Of a DNA stretch of 64,000 nucleotides, positions 1 through 11,429 are shown one piece after another. A program made the position numbers and the translations under genes. This stretch comes from Apostichopus parvimensis. Its lineage: Eukaryota; Echinodermata; Holothuroidea; Aspidochirotida; Stichopodidae. The notes below the pieces were generated by a model. It saw nothing but the letters and a program-made list of their open reading frames with translations. It did not search any database and was not told the origin of the DNA. The first letter of the stretch is position 1. Every line of letters begins with the position of its first letter. Where the stretch lies: NCBI GenBank assembly GCA_000934455.1, contig KN886342.1, positions 17,227 to 81,226 on the forward strand. Direction: 5' to 3'.

Positions 1-1560
1 CTGATACAAAGATATTTTCTATGCTCTCTTTCATTTTTTTTTTCGTTGGGTAACATTTCTCAGTCATTTTCCGTTATTTATTGACATATATAATGAACTA
101 ATACAGTCATCTTTATAGGAATAATGGAATCGAAAACTATTGGTAAATTGCAGGTGCGGGGGATTGTACTTCTCCACCAGAAGTGACAATGTGACAAAGT
201 GACATCACCGACAATGTTTCCGTCCGTCGATGTGACAGTCGTTATATTTATTCGGGGAAGTTATAGTCAGGATCTAAACGATAGATCGTCAGAGCGATCA
301 CGGGTGTCATTATTCAGGAAGAGGGGGGAGGTGAAATATTATTTTCCGTCTCACCAGTTTGATGGTTGACGAGGAGACCATTGCGTTTTCATCATGACGT
401 TTTTCGAGAAAAAAACGGAACATTCGAAAGTTTGTCAGGTCGAGGATCCATCCAGGCTGCCAAGTAGGAAGGTAGTAATTGGTACATTTTTGTGTACATC
501 CACAGTCACGTACGATTACTAAAATAATTACAAATATTACCTTCTTTGATATGAAATTTTAACCCAAACTTCATTTCTGCAATATCTGATCATCACTAGC
601 AGTCTGTGTGCAAGAAACTCGATGCTGACAGGCTGACTGCGCGTGTTCTGCTTGCTACTTCCGATGTATCAACATTGTGTCTTGAGACTTTGTTTTATCT
701 CGTTATTTGGCATTTAATTACAAAATTTGGACAAAATACGTTTTTTTTTTAATGTTGCAATAATACTTCGAAATTTCGACTGATTATAAGAGTAAAATAT
801 AATGACTTGAATGTATATTTGTTCATATTAAGTTTCAGCATCCATGACAATTAAGCTAGGTGAATGGCTTATAGAAAGTTTGGGACCCTGTATCGGGCAG
901 AGGTGTCTACAGCCTGCATTCGGCTCCAGGCTACTTGGCAAATTTAATATAAAAAGAACCAATTTCAACAAGTCGAAAAATATATATCATAATATTAGAG
1001 GATGTAGGAAGTTGGTACAAAATATTCGAAACATTCTTAAATAGAAGCGTAAAAGAAAGAACAAATTGAAAATCAAGTACCTATTATTTAGGTACCTGTA
1101 ATCGAACGGGTGAAACCGCAGTGAAATGATTGATAGAAACAGTTGTTACGTACAAAACGAATGTGCGGTAAAATATGAGGCTGAATTTGAAGCAAACCTC
1201 ATATCGGTTGACGATGTTACATGGCTAGCACGTTTTCTTTTTCCCTCGTAATTGACATAAGCGGTCTCTTTCATTCGGCTTACCTTTCATAACCCCGCTA
1301 TGCAGTGAATATCTATCCCTATCTTACTGATCTTCTTGATGACAATTTGGCTGACAAGATGCAGTTCGAGTTGCGAAACCCGTACTTGTTGTATATTATT
1401 AAAATAAGTAATGTAATAGAAAACACAGATTATAAGAACGGTTAACGGTGCATGTGTATATTTAACGAGTAACTGATACTGGCAGAATGGAATTCCTCTC
1501 TTTGAATATTTACCGCTGTTTACCGTTAGTACCTTGCAAATATGAAGGAAACAGAAATTC
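1..1560. other. No gene recognised
   Basis: AT-rich sequence with only short chance frames. I looked here on the minus strand for exons D, C and B to follow exon A'' and found none with the right phase and motif. Confidence 0.5.
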
Positions 1561-1587
1561 GGGGGGGGGGGGGGGGGGGGGGGGGGG
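1561..1587 (+). repeat. 27-base G run
   Basis: Uninterrupted poly-G. Other runs: C at 17293-17305 and 57114-57127; G near 35591, 58141-58152, 62959-62972 and 63713-63724. Lengths may be affected by sequencing. Confidence 0.9.
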
Positions 1588-1710
1588 CTAACACTCTTCA
1601 AATTGTGTCAAATTCCAACTGATAAAATGCTAACCAATTATTTAGCCAAATATATTGATTACAGAAGCAGAAATGACATCGTTAGACATTATGGATCAAA
1701 GCGTTCGTTC

Positions 1711-1962
1711 AAACCCGTATAACACTGTCCATTCAAAACACTGTAGTTTTAAATACCACGAATGTTCGAAACTAGATAGTAACCAGACGAAACGTATGTG
1801 ATATCACTGAATAACACGTATATCATTTATGTTGACATGTATTCGGTGTATTTGTCCTAAAGGTAAATGTACGAATGGAAGCATCTATACTCTATATGGA
1901 AGGACACTATACTCTCTATGAATGTGTTGTAAAAATACGTGTTAACACGGTACTCATAGTAA
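1711..1962. repeat. Direct duplication, copy 1
   Basis: It matches 2163-2405 over about 250 bases with common words ATAACACTGTC, GGTGTATTTGTCCT and GGAAGCATCTATACT. The second copy stops at the donor site of exon A''. Confidence 0.75.
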
Positions 1963-2162
1963 TAATGCTTTGTCAAGATGTTTTATCTCTGTTACACGCA
2001 TTTGCCTCTATAAACAATGTGAATGTTTATTAGCCTATTTGTTTTGCGGTTGTAATTACCATAGAAAGCAACGTAGGATACGTACAGAATTGATCTCACT
2101 ATATTTCCTGTAATACAAGTATCCACAGATTATTAATTATCTCATAGATTTACAAATATTTA

Positions 2163-2405
2163 CACCGGTATAACACTGTCTATTCAAACACTGTTGTGCA
2201 AATACTACGAATATTCGAAACAAGATAATAACCGGACGAAACGTCTGTGAAATGACTAAATAACACGTAGATAATTTATGTTGTCATACGGTGTATTTGT
2301 CCTGAAGTTATCTGTACGGCTGGAAGCATCTATACTGTATATGGGAGGATACCATACTCTCTATGAATTTGTTGTACAGATACGTATTGATAGGGTACTC
2401 ATTGC
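2163..2405. repeat. Direct duplication, copy 2
   Basis: Second copy of 1711-1962, 450 bases away in the same orientation, ending within 10 bases of the splice donor of the exon at 2415-2620. Confidence 0.75.
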
Positions 2406-2414
2406 AATACTTAC

Positions 2415-2620
2415 CATAGCTCCTCCAATAGATGTGACTGTTGTACAAACGTCAATATGTCAAAAACCTCTGTCTCTGTCATTTCTCTTCCTCCCTCTGT
2501 ATTTATTACTACCTTCTTTACTGATACAGGACAGGATAGACGTAGCCCTGAATGGAGGATGACGTCACCAGCATCTATCTTACTGAAGGTCTCTTCCAGA
2601 TCCAGACAAGAGATGGGAAT
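2415..2620 (-). CDS. Diverged LRR-like exon A'' (isolated)
   Basis: The 206-nt segment has an acceptor (TTTCCTTCAG) and donor (TATG|GTAAGT) with phases 0 and 2, exactly as exons 9 and 13. It reads IPISCLDLEETFSKIDAG, then DVILHSGLRLSCPVSVKK, and ends FVQQSHLLEEL. It is clearly homologous but much more diverged than exons 9 and 13 are from each other. Its phase would let it follow exon 16 across a 20-kb intron. No matching exon D, C or B was found between it and the window edge, so it may belong to another gene or be a relic. Confidence 0.6.
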
Positions 2621-2699
2621 CTGAAGGAAAGGAAGACAATTAAACACAATTATTATAGTAATGATTCCAGGATATTCGATCAAGTATTATACACTGATC

Positions 2700-3917
2700 G
2701 ATGACCACTCCAAGTCGTAAATGTCTATATCAGTACTGTAATGTATCTTTCTCGAAATTTAATTTGTCTAAATGTTGCTCAGGAATACTAATCGTAGTTT
2801 GAAGAAGTTCCTAAAATAGGCCTTAAGCATTGTACATATTTACAATGATTTCCGAAGGAAGGGGTCGGGTTGTTTGGTAGGTGAACAATATTGACAAGGT
2901 GGGTTTATATTGCCTGTTACCCACACAAGTAGAAAAAGAAATATAATATTGTGTATGGAAGGTTACGCCATATTGTCATTTTGTGATATGAGTAATAGCG
3001 ACAACGTTTTTGCTTTTCTTCTTTGAACTTTGGCACCTGACCTTTAAGTATGTGACATCAGTAGTCACACAGACTCACTGTATGACGCTATACGCCATAT
3101 ACTTAATCACATATTTTGACGTCATTTCACGGAAAGGATTTTTTGTTCAGCTCAATTTATCATCATTATTTGCATCTTAACTATTGCAGTTACACTGATT
3201 TCTTTAAACTGATTTGTTGTCTTGGAACTGGTGCTTATTTCAAGAAAGGAATAGCGTTGGATCAATGAGTCACCCTTCCCCATTATTCCTCAAATATATT
3301 CTCACTTTAAAATTGGAGATAAACGAAGGGATCTTTGTTCAGCTCATTTTAACATTGGTTGATTCGTATCGCCTTAATTTAATAAGCTGTAAATGTTCTA
3401 TATTGTATAATTCAAATTATTGTAGTGACAACTGACAAGAATATAAAACTGATGTATATATACTTCAAAGAATACATGGTTAGTATGGTTAACATATGTC
3501 TATCGGTCTGGTGTCCTAAAATGACATTTGACCTCTTTGAGGCAATATCCAAGTATGTAAGTTTAAAGAGTATGGAAATCACATACCCCACACACAAATC
3601 TCATTATCACTTAATTATTCTCTTGTGTGGAACTATATTACGTGTTATTCTGTGTAACCGTCTTTTATGATCCTTTATTATATTTGGAAAGTTAGTCCTT
3701 TTAAGCTCTTTTATTGTATAATGGAAGAACCTTCTGGGTACATGGAATGCAAGATGCTTTAAGTGAGCATACTTGAATACTAATACAGAGCTGTAATATT
3801 GTACCTTTAATGTACTTCATCCTTTACTGATACGGAAGCTCCCAGGACTACATAATTATTCCATCATGTACATTTGTTGTAATCGCGTTTACAATACAAG
3901 GTGCCACACAAATTCAC
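2700..3917. other. No gene recognised; repeat-like stretch
   Basis: Holds a dispersed repeat at about 2930-3360 with GACGTCAT-type and GACCTTTAAG words. Frames are short and uninformative. Confidence 0.5.
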
Positions 3918-3922
3918 ACGTG

Positions 3923-4366
3923 TATGGCAAGCAGTGTGGGGCAAACACCGCATAATATTCGCGTATTAATTTGAATATAAACGCGTGTATATTATTAGCC
4001 AACCATAATGCTTAAATATATCCGCGTATTATTTCGAATATAAACACTTATTAATTCGAATGCATATGAGGATTAATTCGAATATATACACGTACTAATT
4101 CGAATATATACACGTATTAAATCATGGTCTTGTCTAATTCAATTACGTTTGGCCTGGGTGTACGTCTATAAAGACTAACGTGCAATCTCTCAGTAATAGC
4201 ACTGGTGAGGCTACACTGTGATATCTCTCGAAACTCGCTTGTGAAAGCTATAAGACATGCCAGTTATTGTCTGATTTAATACGCGTATATATTCAAATTA
4301 ATACGTGTATACATTCGTAGTAATACGAAGATATTATGAGGTGTTTGTCCCATGTGGCTTGCCATA
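3923..4366. mobile_element. MITE with long terminal inverted repeats
   Basis: The left end starts TATGGCAAGCAGTGTGGGGC and the right end, reversed, TATGGCAAGCCACATGGGAC; both continue into AAACACC-CATAATAT and then periodic words of the kind TATTAATTTGAATATA. Inverted matching runs about 85 bases per side. ACGTG lies at both outer edges (3918-3922 and 4368-4372), offset by a base, a possible target duplication. There is no coding sequence. Confidence 0.75.
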
Positions 4367-4769
4367 GACGTGCGCTGTTACCATTGCAAGGATTATTTTG
4401 CGTTCAGACTGTAAATGAAAAGATGAAATTTAGTACTGCATACGATTTACACCATATATGTTTGTAAAACAAGTTGAAATTTCCTTTCATGTGATTCTGT
4501 CATTTCTTTTCGTGTTAAACAGCTGATAATGTCTGTGAATAACACAGCTATGGTTCTTTTTGAGCCTGCATACAGTTTAAGGAGTACCTGACGATAGTTA
4601 ATTATTTTCATGGTTTGACAAAATATACTGCATGTTTGCAACTAATTTACTTATTTAGTCTATGATGTGTTCATCATCAGTTCTTAGGTGATATCGGTTA
4701 GATAACTACCTTAATCGTTTAGTTAACGTGAAGGACCATTCTTATACTGGGGTTATTATATTTAAACCA

Positions 4770-5099
4770 CGTCTATTCTCATCTCTGTCATATTCAGTCA
4801 TAGTTATCATATATGCGTCATAACCGGCTTGTTAGCATGACATTGTTTTGAGTATTACCTTTATCGCATTTATTTCATTTTATTTTATTAATTAGTTTCG
4901 TAATGTTTTAGTATTGTTATGTATCATTTATTTTGTTTTACAGTTGTACCACACAAAAACAAATGAGGAATAAATACAGTAAGGTCACGCTTGTCTTTGT
5001 CTCATTTATGGTTAGCTGGTTGTCTAGCAGCAGATATCCGACGCACAGTGAGGGCAGCACAACAAATATGTGTTACATGCTTGTAATACTAGTTTTTAC
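4770..5099 (+). repeat. Dispersed repeat family R, copy 1
   Basis: It shares most of its length with 11132-11421: the blocks TTCTCATCTCTGT, TTGTTTTACAGTTGTAC, a GAATAAAT poly(A)-like word, TTTATCTCAT-like, and ATATCCGACGCACAGTGAGG followed by GCAGCACAACA. A poly(A)-like signal in mid-repeat makes a fossil solo LTR possible, but no partner LTR or internal sequence is seen, so the class is open. Confidence 0.6.
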
Positions 5100-5129
5100 A
5101 TATATTTCGTATCCTATGTTTCGCACAAT

Positions 5130-5345
5130 TTGAATGCCTCTTTTCGAATTCCGTTCCGTTCTTTGAATTCCAATATATTTTCTTTTCTTTCAAAATCCTC
5201 AGATTGTTTGCAAAATCTGCTTGCCGTTTTTCATTTTTTTTATTTCGAATGCCGACTTCTGAATTCATAATTCTTTTTACGAATTCCGAATGTCTCATTT
5301 TCAAAATTTCGAATGCCGTTTTGTGAATTCCGACTGCCGTACATC
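5130..5345. repeat. Degenerate GAATTCCGAATGCC-type minisatellite
   Basis: Words like TTCGAATTCCG, TTCGAATGCCG, GAATTCCGACTGCCG recur irregularly every 16-30 bases across the stretch. Confidence 0.6.
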
Positions 5346-5929
5346 GAAATCATGATATCTCCACAAAATGCGTTTTTTGTCACGTTACCGACCTGTTGCA
5401 CATATATTGCTGTGGCTACAGAAATGTGGAGGTTGACGTTTTTACAGGCCAGAGCAGAGGGGTACCAAGTGGGTCAGTTGGTATGGGCCTATTCCCACTG
5501 GTAGATGGAATGGGGGCCCCTTTGCTAAAAATATTGATATTGTAAATACAGTCAAGTGTTTAGCACAACTATTACTAGTCATATTTTATAATCTAGTCAT
5601 TCCATGATGGCCAAGAAATAAAGACGGTGACCACAGTCATGAGTTACTAACTGATCAACATTAACTTAATAACCGTCGTTATGCATATTGCTAGTCTACA
5701 CCAATGTTAATCATTATTCTTAGAGCGCGACACTCAATATGATGCAGACAATTATTTCAGGGTGAAAGTGTTGTTCAACATAATTGAATTTGTTATCAAT
5801 GGCCTTTCACGCAGGAACATAAGTGAACTTATACTCGGTTTCAGCGGCAGACATGTAACCATGTAGGGAGATACGTGCCCTCCCCCCACCCCCACCCCCA
5901 AAAAAAACAAAATGAATATATACGTTTCG

Positions 5930-6215
5930 TTGAGATGCATCAACTTGTCAAAACGCACTTGTTGAGTTTTCAAGTTATCTAAAGTCGGTAATTGACAAAA
6001 AATACATATTTTGTCGAGATGTCAAGTAAGCGTAAGTCGGCAACTCGACAAAACTCAAATTTTTGCTTTGAGTTTACGTAGGTTGGTAAATCGACAAATA
6101 TGATTTTTTGTTTGTCGAGATGCAAAGTTATTTTAACACTCTAACTCCACAATGTTGTTGTCAAAATGTCAAGTTATTGTAAATTGGTAACTCAACAAAA
6201 ATGTATTCTTAGTTG
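5930..6215. repeat. Imperfect tandem repeat of about 60-65 bases
   Basis: Four blocks share TTTTTGTCGAGATGTCAAGT, GTAAGTCGGTAACTCGACAA-like sequence. Each block is itself near-palindromic (gtcga...tcgac), so it can form hairpins. Confidence 0.6.
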
Positions 6216-6539
6216 TCTTGTTGGGTTAGTATCAGTCAGTAACTGAGTGTGTTATTGGCTCAGCTCAGCCCTCAAGTCCCCATCCTGCGGTTTGTCCTAT
6301 TGTTGAATAATTTTAGTATGTTACTTGACATCTTGCATGTCCCCTTGTGACTATCGTAGCATTCGGATTTCGTACAAAGGAAATCGAAGTTTTAACCAGA
6401 ATGCGAAACGCATTGAGGTTTCGATGGCTTCATTGCACTAGACTTCTGCCTGAAGTTAACAAGAAAAACTATTGTTGTTGATGGACACTTACACTATGGC
6501 ATAGTAAACACAGGTCAGTCTACTGTACGTGGCAATACA

Positions 6540-6845
6540 CATCTTTGATGTTTCTTTTTATGTCGTTGTCTCATTCAATGTTGTTGTCTCCTTTTGATGT
6601 TGTTTCTTTTGCCGCTGTTGTCTCCTTCAACGTTTGTGTCTCATTTGATGTTGTCTCATTCAAAACAACGCCGTCAGCGGAGACAACAATATCAAAGTAG
6701 ACAACATCATCGAAGTAGACAACAACATTAAAGGAGACAACAACAGTAAATGAGACAACATCAAAATAGACAAAAACATGAAAACAGACCGCATAGAAGT
6801 AAACAACATATTACATTTCCATTTCGGAGTTCCATACTTATAGGC
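6540..6845. mobile_element. Foldback element copy 1 (18-bp minisatellite arms)
   Basis: The left arm (about 6545-6660) repeats a GTTGTCTCCTTTGATGTT-like 18-base unit; the right arm (6660-6780) carries the reverse complement, AACAACATCAAAGGAGAC-like. The right edge has a terminal sequence whose reverse complement begins TATGGAACTCCGAAATGG and reaches ATGTTGTTTACTT. The left terminal sequence seems lost. The same design recurs at 50319-50793. Confidence 0.7.
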
Positions 6846-7119
6846 AGATATATGGTGCAACGTAAATTCAAATTGGAAAATTACGTTTCTATGCAGTATG
6901 AAACTTAAACTTTTTTCCACCAAAGGGAATTTATGAATAAAGTAAAACATGTCACAAAATCGTAAATAAGCAGCTAGGCCTACTGTAGTGTCTCAAACAA
7001 ATAAAAATAAAACATCTGCTAAAATAACTACGAAGATAGCTTGGCTTCTATTACATTAGGGCTCCACTAGTATATCTGAAAATCAACTGCACAATAACTG
7101 CGAAATTTTCGATCACAAG

Positions 7120-7610
7120 AAAATGAAATGAAAGTTGGAAGAAGTGTAAATATGTTGGAAGCTTGCTGGGGACCGAAGAAGGTATTAACCGAAGAATTGG
7201 TATAACTAACGGTGCTTTTAACACACTGTCAAGTATTTTCAAAAGCAAAAACATTTTCTAGGCTTTATTAAAGAGTATCTTTGTACAATTGCGAACTGTG
7301 GGGCACAACGAAGGATCTTGATCGCAAAATTGACACTTTTCAAAGGACACTACTTCGTAATATTTTCAAAATGAGATGGACCAAGAACAATTGGTTATCA
7401 AACGATGAGCTCTACAATGAAACCAACCAAACACCTTGGTAATCCATAGTCGCACATAGAAGATTGAGATTTTTTGATCATGTAAGAAGACTCCAGGAGG
7501 ACGCTCCAGCAAAAGTTGCTTTAAGAGAAGCATTGATACATACTGCTAAGCCAGTAGGAAGGCCCGTGACTACCTTGCTTGAAAAAATAAAGTCGTTAAC
7601 GAACCCAATT
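7120..7610 (+). mobile_element. LINE reverse-transcriptase C-terminal fragment
   Basis: Broken reading frames on the plus strand give the hallmark tail of a non-LTR reverse transcriptase: KYVGSLLGTEEGINRRIG, FNTLSSIFKSK, then LYNCELWGTTKDLDRKID, LLRNIFKMRW, and RRLRFFDHVRRLQEDAPA. The frame shifts near 7260-7275 and a TAA follows TPW at about 7440. The element is 5'-truncated and old. The clade cannot be fixed from this piece. Confidence 0.75.
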
Positions 7611-8295
7611 TTACCCCAGCGTTGCTGGCCTAGCATACATACAATTTCCAATAGGCCTAGCCAGGTTTGTTCAAGTTGTCCCATCATCATAAAAGTGACG
7701 AAAGTCGAACGTTAATTTAAAAAAATAGCTATGCAGAAACTGGAAGAAGAGTCTACACAACTTGAGGTTAACAGCCCATCCAGACACAACTCATCAACTA
7801 AACTAAACTATGTGTATACTATTTGTTATTTGTGAGATCCAGAGTTATCCAGAATTGAATGGTTGAAGCTCAGGATCGATCGAGACAAATACATAATATA
7901 ACAATACTTCCACGAGTATACTATCCTACACGCAAAAAAATGGAGTGTTGAATTTGTACACTTTCTAGGTGTAACTGTTCCCCTTTCACCTGAAGGGTTA
8001 CTCTGACCCTGAGTAGTGTTACATAATTTATGCAGCGTGGATTTTTAACACCTGCAGAAAGTGTACTTTCAGTTCCAGCATTCCGATTGGTCAAACTTCC
8101 CGCCAGCTGGATTATTATTGCAAGTTAAGTGTTTAAACGGTACCACCGTACCGTGAACACCCATTGTAACGTACCTAGCAATAATTGTACCAGTTTGTCG
8201 ACATATATCGTTACTAAATGTACTATAGTAACCACGGCCATTTATACGTGCAAGCCACATACCGTTACGTAATCAGTGTTCGATTACGAGCTACA

Positions 8296-8373
8296 ATGGC
8301 ATGGAAAATAACGTTAGGAGACTGGGGCCTGGAAGAATTGATTGAAAAATTCGAAGCTATGTTTTGATATTAT
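8296..8373 (+). pseudogene. SAM-domain gene fragment, first exon (premature stop)
   Basis: The ATG at 8296 gives MAWKITLGDWGLEELIEKFE, which has the look of the start of a sterile alpha motif (SAM) domain. A TGA at 8365-8367 interrupts the frame 24 codons in, just before a donor (TAT|GTAAGT). SAM domains mediate protein-protein contacts. A partner exon at 9310-9571 has the C-terminal domain that goes with such N-terminal SAM domains in many uncharacterised fish and invertebrate proteins. The pair looks like a broken gene. No exons for the middle of the protein were found in between. Confidence 0.4.
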
Positions 8374-9309
8374 GTAAGTGAACGTGACAAGAACGAGAAA
8401 TGCTAAGAGACCCACGAATAAGTTGGGTAGACGAATGCATTTGAAACGCTTGCGTTACGTAGACCTAACGTTAAAGTCATACAATAAGTTAATATAATAG
8501 GCTAGCTGCTGTTTGTCATAGTCAACTCATAATTGTCAACGAATCCGTGTAGCCTACATACAAGTAAACATTAAACGAAGAAGCCTACGTACGGAGGACT
8601 TTGGTCTAGGCCTTTATTGTAACCTAGTGCATTATATTCCTAATGTACGTTAACCGTAACTTCGTTTACCCTGCGAGTCACTTTTTTAAGTAGTACTAGT
8701 ACTAAGCCTAGTACTAGTAGGGTATACTTAGGCTATTTCAAGGCAATTGAATACATTTTAAATAGTATCGGGCATGGGCTTATAGTTACGCTGGTACTAT
8801 GTTTAATAAGGAATAAACATATATTCATGTAATGCAATATATAATTACCACTAATTGCCATTTTAGCTTGTAAGTTGTAGCAAGTAGGCCGAAGCTGATG
8901 TGGATTGGTGATACTTTTAGACCTAGGCCCAACTATATTTTAGCTATATTATGGAAGTGATCTAGCTGTTATAATTCATAGCAATCTACACAATTGCATA
9001 CAGTGGGAGTGAGCATTGTTTTAAGCATTGTTAACATGATGCATTGGTTGTAAAAGTTGCCTACATTGTCTGATGAATGTTTAATGCAAGTTCCTGTTTT
9101 GACAAGGAATCACTATAGGCCATCTGGCTTTCTAGCTTCAAACGTACTTGAAGAAGTTAGAATCACAACTGAATAAATTGTGGGCATTTTCTTTAGGAAT
9201 GTCAAAGTTTTGTGAGGGGTACATGTAAATAACTGATTATGCTCCAAGGCGGTTTTAAAACAACTTCATTATGATGGGAATTTTTCTTCTTTTCTTTGTT
9301 GTTACTTAG

Positions 9310-9571
9310 GAAGCATCAACTTGGAATTATATTTGCAAAAGATTTCAGAAAGACCTCAGCCATATGTGTTACTTCTTGGAGGAAGCAATATACATCCCAA
9401 GCAGCCATTTGTGATCATCGAGAGACATGCCCTACCCCAGAAGACATTTATGAAGCCATTGATGTGCTTCAAATCATTCTACGTGTTTAATCTGAATTAT
9501 ACCAAATTGCATGTCTTGGTGCCTGGGAATTTTACCGAAAAGTTGTCTACCAGTTGCCTGGTGGTGTGAAG
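9310..9571 (+). pseudogene. C-terminal domain of an uncharacterised SAM-protein family, frameshifted
   Basis: After an acceptor (TTGTTGTTACTTAG) the frame reads ISERPQPYVLLLGGSNIHPK and continues to CFKSFYVFNLNY. The family's next conserved block, AWEFYRKVVYQLPGGVK and a stop at 9569-9571, is present but one frame off, so a single-base indel lies near 9500-9520. This block pattern (PYVLLLG, then FKxFYVFxLxYP, then WEFxQKVVYxLP) is one I recognise from uncharacterised animal proteins; its function is unknown. The frameshift could be a sequencing error, but the stop in the first exon suggests decay. Confidence 0.5.
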
Positions 9572-9574
9572 TGA

Positions 9575-10130
9575 AACCAGATTCGAGATTTTCATGCTTA
9601 CCGTGCCAACAAAAAAGACAAAGTAACTGCAGTTTAGCAGTTGTCATAGAAAGCACTCCACGTTTTCTCATCTCACGGATCAGAATGTATCTAAAGTTGT
9701 TGCTTATTTGGAATTGTCTTTAGGAAGAGTTGTTTCTTTGTGTTTAATTTGGAATACCAAAGGCATGGGCCAACAACAAAGACAAAGTAACTGCAATGTA
9801 GCAGTCATCATAGACAGCACTCCACGTTTTCTCATCCCACGGATCAGCATATATCAAAAGTTGTTGCTTATTTGAAATTGACTTTGGGAAGAGTTGTTTC
9901 TTGTGTTTAATCTGGAATATTAAAAGGCATGTGCCAACAACAAAGACATAATCACTGTAGTGTAGCAGTCATCAAAGACAGCACTCCATGTTTTCTCATC
10001 CCATGGATCAGAATTTTTCTAAAGTTGTTGCTTATTTGAAATTGACTTTGGGAAGAGTTGTTTCTTTGTGTTTAATCTGGAATACCAAAAGGCATGCGCA
10101 AACAACAAAAACCAAGTAACTGCACTGTAG
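9575..10130. repeat. 164-bp tandem repeat, about 3.4 copies
   Basis: The landmark CAACAACAAAGACAAAGT-like word recurs at 9607, 9771, 9935 and about 10099, a constant 164-base step. Each unit also holds a block starting GCACTCCACGTTTTCTCATC. The array starts just after the stop of the SAM-family C-terminal exon, and its first unit overlaps what would be the 3' UTR. Confidence 0.85.
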
Positions 10131-11131
10131 CAATTAAAAATGTTGGCACTTTTAAGTTGACCTAATTCCACAAGACAATACTTTTATAGCCTAAATTGTT
10201 CATTTTACATTTAATGGGATATAATATATGGACCTCTGGAATAGGAAGGTAGTAGGGTGTTTAATTGCTGAAAATCGCACATTCTGAATTGTTTGTGTTG
10301 TCATTGCTTTTTGCTCTCTCTTAAATGTACCTTTCTGCTGTGAGCGATTCAAACATGCATCCATATATTGTTTACCTAATTACTAGGTAATAATTAACCT
10401 AAAACCTGTGTAAAATATTTACTGAACGGGTGCTATGTAAACTTCTCTGGCAAAATTTTACATAGCAGTATTGTAATTGCGTTACATAATAAACATGTAA
10501 AACTTTACAAACCAGCAGTTAAGTAATTTTTAATTAAATGTTTTAGTGTTCTTATTTGACATGAAAATTAAGTAATATTTTACTTAACCTGTGTAAAACG
10601 TTTTCTGAGTGTAAGTGTTATATTTAGGAGATAGGGGTTTGCAATTGCACCTGCAAGTGTCAATTGAACATCAGTAAGGCTATATTCAACACGCACAAAG
10701 TGTAAGAATAGGTGTCACTTCAGCGCTCCCATCAACTGAGTAATAAACATCTTTGAAGTGCTAAATTTAGAGGACTGGGTGTGGCAATGACACCTGCAAG
10801 TGTTGATCAATTCAACACCAGCGAGGTGTTAGATTTTCAACACTCGGAAAGTGTAAAATTAGCAAGGTGGGTGTTGTCCCTGTACGAGCTAGGCTGAAGT
10901 GTTGATATTGACACTTATCGATTACATTTTAACACTTCATTTTTTTGAGTATAATGACAATAGTAAAGTACACACATTTAATTGAAATATAGTCTTTGGG
11001 TGTAGATGATCATTCCATTGCAGCTGATTGGTTCATCATTACATCCGACTTATTAGTCTCATATCTCAATTGGCCATCCTCGACCGTTCTAATTTGTCGG
11101 ATTTAATCTAATGATTTGTTGATTGGAATTG

Positions 11132-11421
11132 AACGTCTGTTCTCATCTCTGTAATACTCAGTAATAGTTATTCTCACTGTTCTGAGTATGATCTTTATCG
11201 TATTAATTGCAGTGATTACTTTAGTAATGTGGTAGTATAATTATGTATCATTTAGTTGTTTTACAGTTGTACGACACACATTTAAGTGATGAATAAATTG
11301 AGGAAGGTTACGCCTTTCTTTATCTCATGAATGGTTAGCTGGTTATCTAGCGGCGCATATCCGACGCACAGTGAGGGCAGCACAACAAAGATTTGTTAAA
11401 TACCTGTAATACTATTTTTTA
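11132..11421 (+). repeat. Dispersed repeat family R, copy 2
   Basis: Second copy of the repeat at 4770-5099, same orientation, shorter in the middle. Old, judging by the number of differences. Possible fossil solo LTR, not proven. Confidence 0.6.
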
Positions 11422-11429
11422 CTTATGAT

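Larger units (their letters stand above)
7928..10952. mobile_element. Long inverted-repeat element enclosing the SAM-gene fragment
   Basis: The left end reads ACACGCAAAAAAATGGAGTG and the right end, on the other strand, ACTCAAAAAAATGAAGTGTT; these match over about 20 bases with few differences. Both ends continue with similar short blocks built from aacacttt/aagtgt and aacacctgcag-type words (7950-8080; 10620-10900). The ends look like terminal inverted repeats of a DNA transposon about 3.0 kb long. No transposase is seen; the interior holds the SAM-gene fragment and a 164-bp tandem array. A target duplication is not clear. Confidence 0.4.

Noticed and set aside
1287-1601. 104-codon minus-strand frame beginning in a poly-Pro run
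   Set aside because: The start is translation of the G run. I tested it as a possible exon D or C and the phases and motifs do not fit.
4770-11421. A pair of LTRs bounding one retroelement
   Set aside because: The two copies of repeat R are very diverged and the 6 kb between them holds no retroelement coding region, only unrelated repeats and the LINE tail.
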